A DNA stretch of 64,000 nt, taken from NCBI RefSeq assembly GCF_000151205.2, contig NC_016051.1, forward strand, positions 1,984,001 through 2,048,000, written 5' to 3'. Source of the stretch: Thermococcus sp. AM4. Lineage in GTDB: Archaea; Methanobacteriota_B; Thermococci; Thermococcales; Thermococcaceae. Numbering within the stretch: the first letter of the stretch is position 1; each line of letters starts with the position of its first letter. The notes under the pieces were generated by a model. That model saw only the letters and a program-made list of their open reading frames with translations, made no database searches and was not told the origin of the DNA. Of the stretch, positions 62,825 to 64,000 are shown one piece after another. A program made the position numbers and the translations under genes.

Positions 62825-62857
62825 GGTCTCAGTGGAGGTGCTTTCTCGTCATCGTCC

Positions 62858-64000
62858 CTACCGCATATCCTCAACGTAGAGGAAGAGGCACTTAAGGTAT
62901 TCGGTGTCCTTCGAGGCCATGAGTATCGGGTGGTCCGGGGCCTGAGTCCTATAAGGTTCGAGCATTTTGAGGAACTTGCCGGCCTTCGCCCCAGCGGCGA
63001 TGACCATGTCCTTGAAGGCCTGCATGTCAACGTGCTGGGAGCAGGAGCAGGTGACGAGGACTCCCCCTTCCTTCACCAGCTGCAAACCGGCGTAGTTCAC
63101 GTTGAAATACGCTCTGAGCCCGCGCTTGAGATCCTTCTCGTGCTGGACGAAAGCCGGGGGATCGAGGATTACGATGTCGAACTCCTCGCCCCTCTTTATC
63201 ATTTCCTCCATGACAGGGAAGGCCGAGCCGACGATGTACTTCATCTTATCCTCGACGCCGTTTAGTTTCGCGTTCTCCTTCACCATGTTGATTGCCCAGG
63301 GCGACTTGTCGACGGCGACGACCTCATCGGCACCTGCAACGGCCGCGTGCATCGCGAAGCCACCGGTGTACGTGAAAACATCCAAAACCCTCATGCCGGG
63401 CTTGACGTATTTTTCCAAAGCGATTCTGTTCTCCCGCTGGTCGAGGAAGAAGCCCGTCTTCTGTCCCCGCATGTCGACGATGAACTTGGCCTTTCCCTCT
63501 TCGATTATCGTTCTGTACTTCTCCTTACCGAGGAGAACGCGCTCTATCTCCGGTAAACCTTCCCTTCTCCTCGAGCGCCCGGTGTTCTTCTCGAAGACGG
63601 TCTCTATTTCAGGCTCGGCCTCCATTATGGCCTCTGCAACGTCAAGCTTGAAACGCTCCATGCCAACGCTCGAAATCTGGATTGAGGCTATCTCGTTGAA
63701 GCGATCGACTATAAGGCCTGGCAGATAATCTGCCTCGCCGTAGACCATTCTGTAAGCCTTGTCGTAGCCGAGAACCTTCTTCCTGTACTCGTTGGCCTTC
63801 CTAATCCTCTCCTTGAAGAGCTCCTTCGTTATCGGGGTTTCCCTGTCCTTGATGAGCAGGCGGACCATTATGTTCGAGTTGGGGTTGACGAAGCCCCTGC
63901 CGAGGAACTTGCCGCCACGAGTGTAGACCTCGACTATATCTCCCGGCTCAAAGTCGCCCTCGGTCCTCACCACTCCCTTCTTGAACACTATCATCGCGCC
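62858..64000 (-). CDS. RlmI-like rRNA cytosine methyltransferase, PUA plus SAM domain (5' end outside window)
   Basis: 381 codons are visible; the frame is open to the window edge (Gly-Ala precede MIVFKKGVVR), and relatives have about 15 more N-terminal residues. Domain order: PUA-type RNA-binding domain (GDIVEVYTRGGKFLGRGFVNPNSN), a linker EEHVR-type region, then the methyltransferase with GQKTGFFLDQRENR, VLDVFTYTGGFAMHA (motif I), and VILDPPAFVQHEKD (motif IV), with the catalytic Cys in VTCSCSQHVD. This is the RlmI/RlmK-like COG1092 family making 5-methylcytosine in rRNA. ATG 63994 could start translation but is probably internal. Confidence 0.9.
   Translation of the reverse strand, partial: GAMIVFKKGVVRTEGDFEPGDIVEVYTRGGKFLGRGFVNPNSNIMVRLLIKDRETPITKELFKERIRKANEYRKKVLGYDKAYRMVYGEADYLPGLIVDRFNEIASIQISSVGMERFKLDVAEAIMEAEPEIETVFEKNTGRSRRREGLPEIERVLLGKEKYRTIIEEGKAKFIVDMRGQKTGFFLDQRENRIALEKYVKPGMRVLDVFTYTGGFAMHAAVAGADEVVAVDKSPWAINMVKENAKLNGVEDKMKYIVGSAFPVMEEMIKRGEEFDIVILDPPAFVQHEKDLKRGLRAYFNVNYAGLQLVKEGGVLVTCSCSQHVDMQAFKDMVIAAGAKAGKFLKMLEPYRTQAPDHPILMASKDTEYLKCLFLYVEDMR

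Noticed and set aside
62820-62856. C/D box RNA on the minus strand (CGATGA ... CTGA ... CTGA)
   Set aside because: Spacing between the two CTGA boxes is far too short and no proper C' box is present.
62755-62857. Possible tRNA (GGTAGAGC resembles a D arm, GGTCCGAGTCC a T arm)
   Set aside because: No acceptor stem or anticodon arm can be formed on either strand in the correct spacing.

Overview
The window reads as a chromosomal segment of a Thermococcus-type hyperthermophilic euryarchaeon. The evidence is archaeal TATA/BRE promoters, GGTGA-type ribosome binding sites mixed with leaderless starts, archaeal-type AdoMet synthetase, RNase P protein Rnp2/Pop5, pyruvoyl arginine decarboxylase, CGP-type C-terminal anchors with Thr-rich linkers, an intein-bearing Lhr helicase, and a gene order that, from memory, closely follows T. 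kodakarensis around TK0146-TK0149 and TK1754-TK1782. Coding density is very high; no gap without a gene exceeds about 290 bp, and many genes overlap or share stop/start codons.

Bases 1-19100 hold housekeeping and conserved genes: a MinD/ferredoxin ATPase (cut by the window edge), a UPF0251 regulator, two secreted or membrane proteins (one a membrane-anchored winged-helix protein), a phosphoesterase, an Lhr-type helicase split by a 526-residue intein and broken by a one-base frameshift, AdoMet synthetase, a TrkA-N/DHH phosphoesterase, a large conserved protein, a cation/proton antiporter, and a polyamine group (pdaD, unknown gene, speE) followed by a flippase-like membrane protein and a creatininase-family enzyme. 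Two unannotated H/ACA guide RNAs can be recognised by structure: a double hairpin at 10200-10352, one pocket of which matches the 5' end of archaeal 16S rRNA, and a single hairpin at 19041-19102 whose pocket matches 23S rRNA near E. coli U2593.

Bases 19100-28031 are more accessory. A small archaeosortase-like gene is divergent from an operon of three paralogous secreted proteins, each ending in a shared TKAxxPxG motif, a membrane helix and Arg residues: a self-contained sorting system. After ileS come a methyltransferase, secreted and membrane proteins of unknown role, and relics of archaeal AAA ATPase genes.

Bases 28114-40308 form a chitooligosaccharide (glucosamine) utilisation locus: an Opp-type ABC importer, SIS-type glucosamine-6-phosphate deaminase (glmD), exo-beta-glucosaminidase (glmA), divergently a GH1 glycosidase with a VapBC-like pair, and a LmbE-type deacetylase (dac). 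The chitinase gene expected beside dac is absent. Bases 41879-55302 form the starch/maltodextrin locus: glycogen synthase and TrmBL1 regulator on one strand, and cyclomaltodextrinase, MalE-MalF-MalG-amylopullulanase-MalK on the other, with a near-consensus TrmBL1 site (TGM) at the malE promoter. The malK ATPase core has codon usage unlike its own ends. The remainder has glmM-like phosphohexomutase, an MBL-fold hydrolase, an M20 peptidase, a secreted serpin, methyltransferases and an AAA ATPase with a palindromic operator candidate.

Functional names rest on motifs and family knowledge read by eye; no database search was run.
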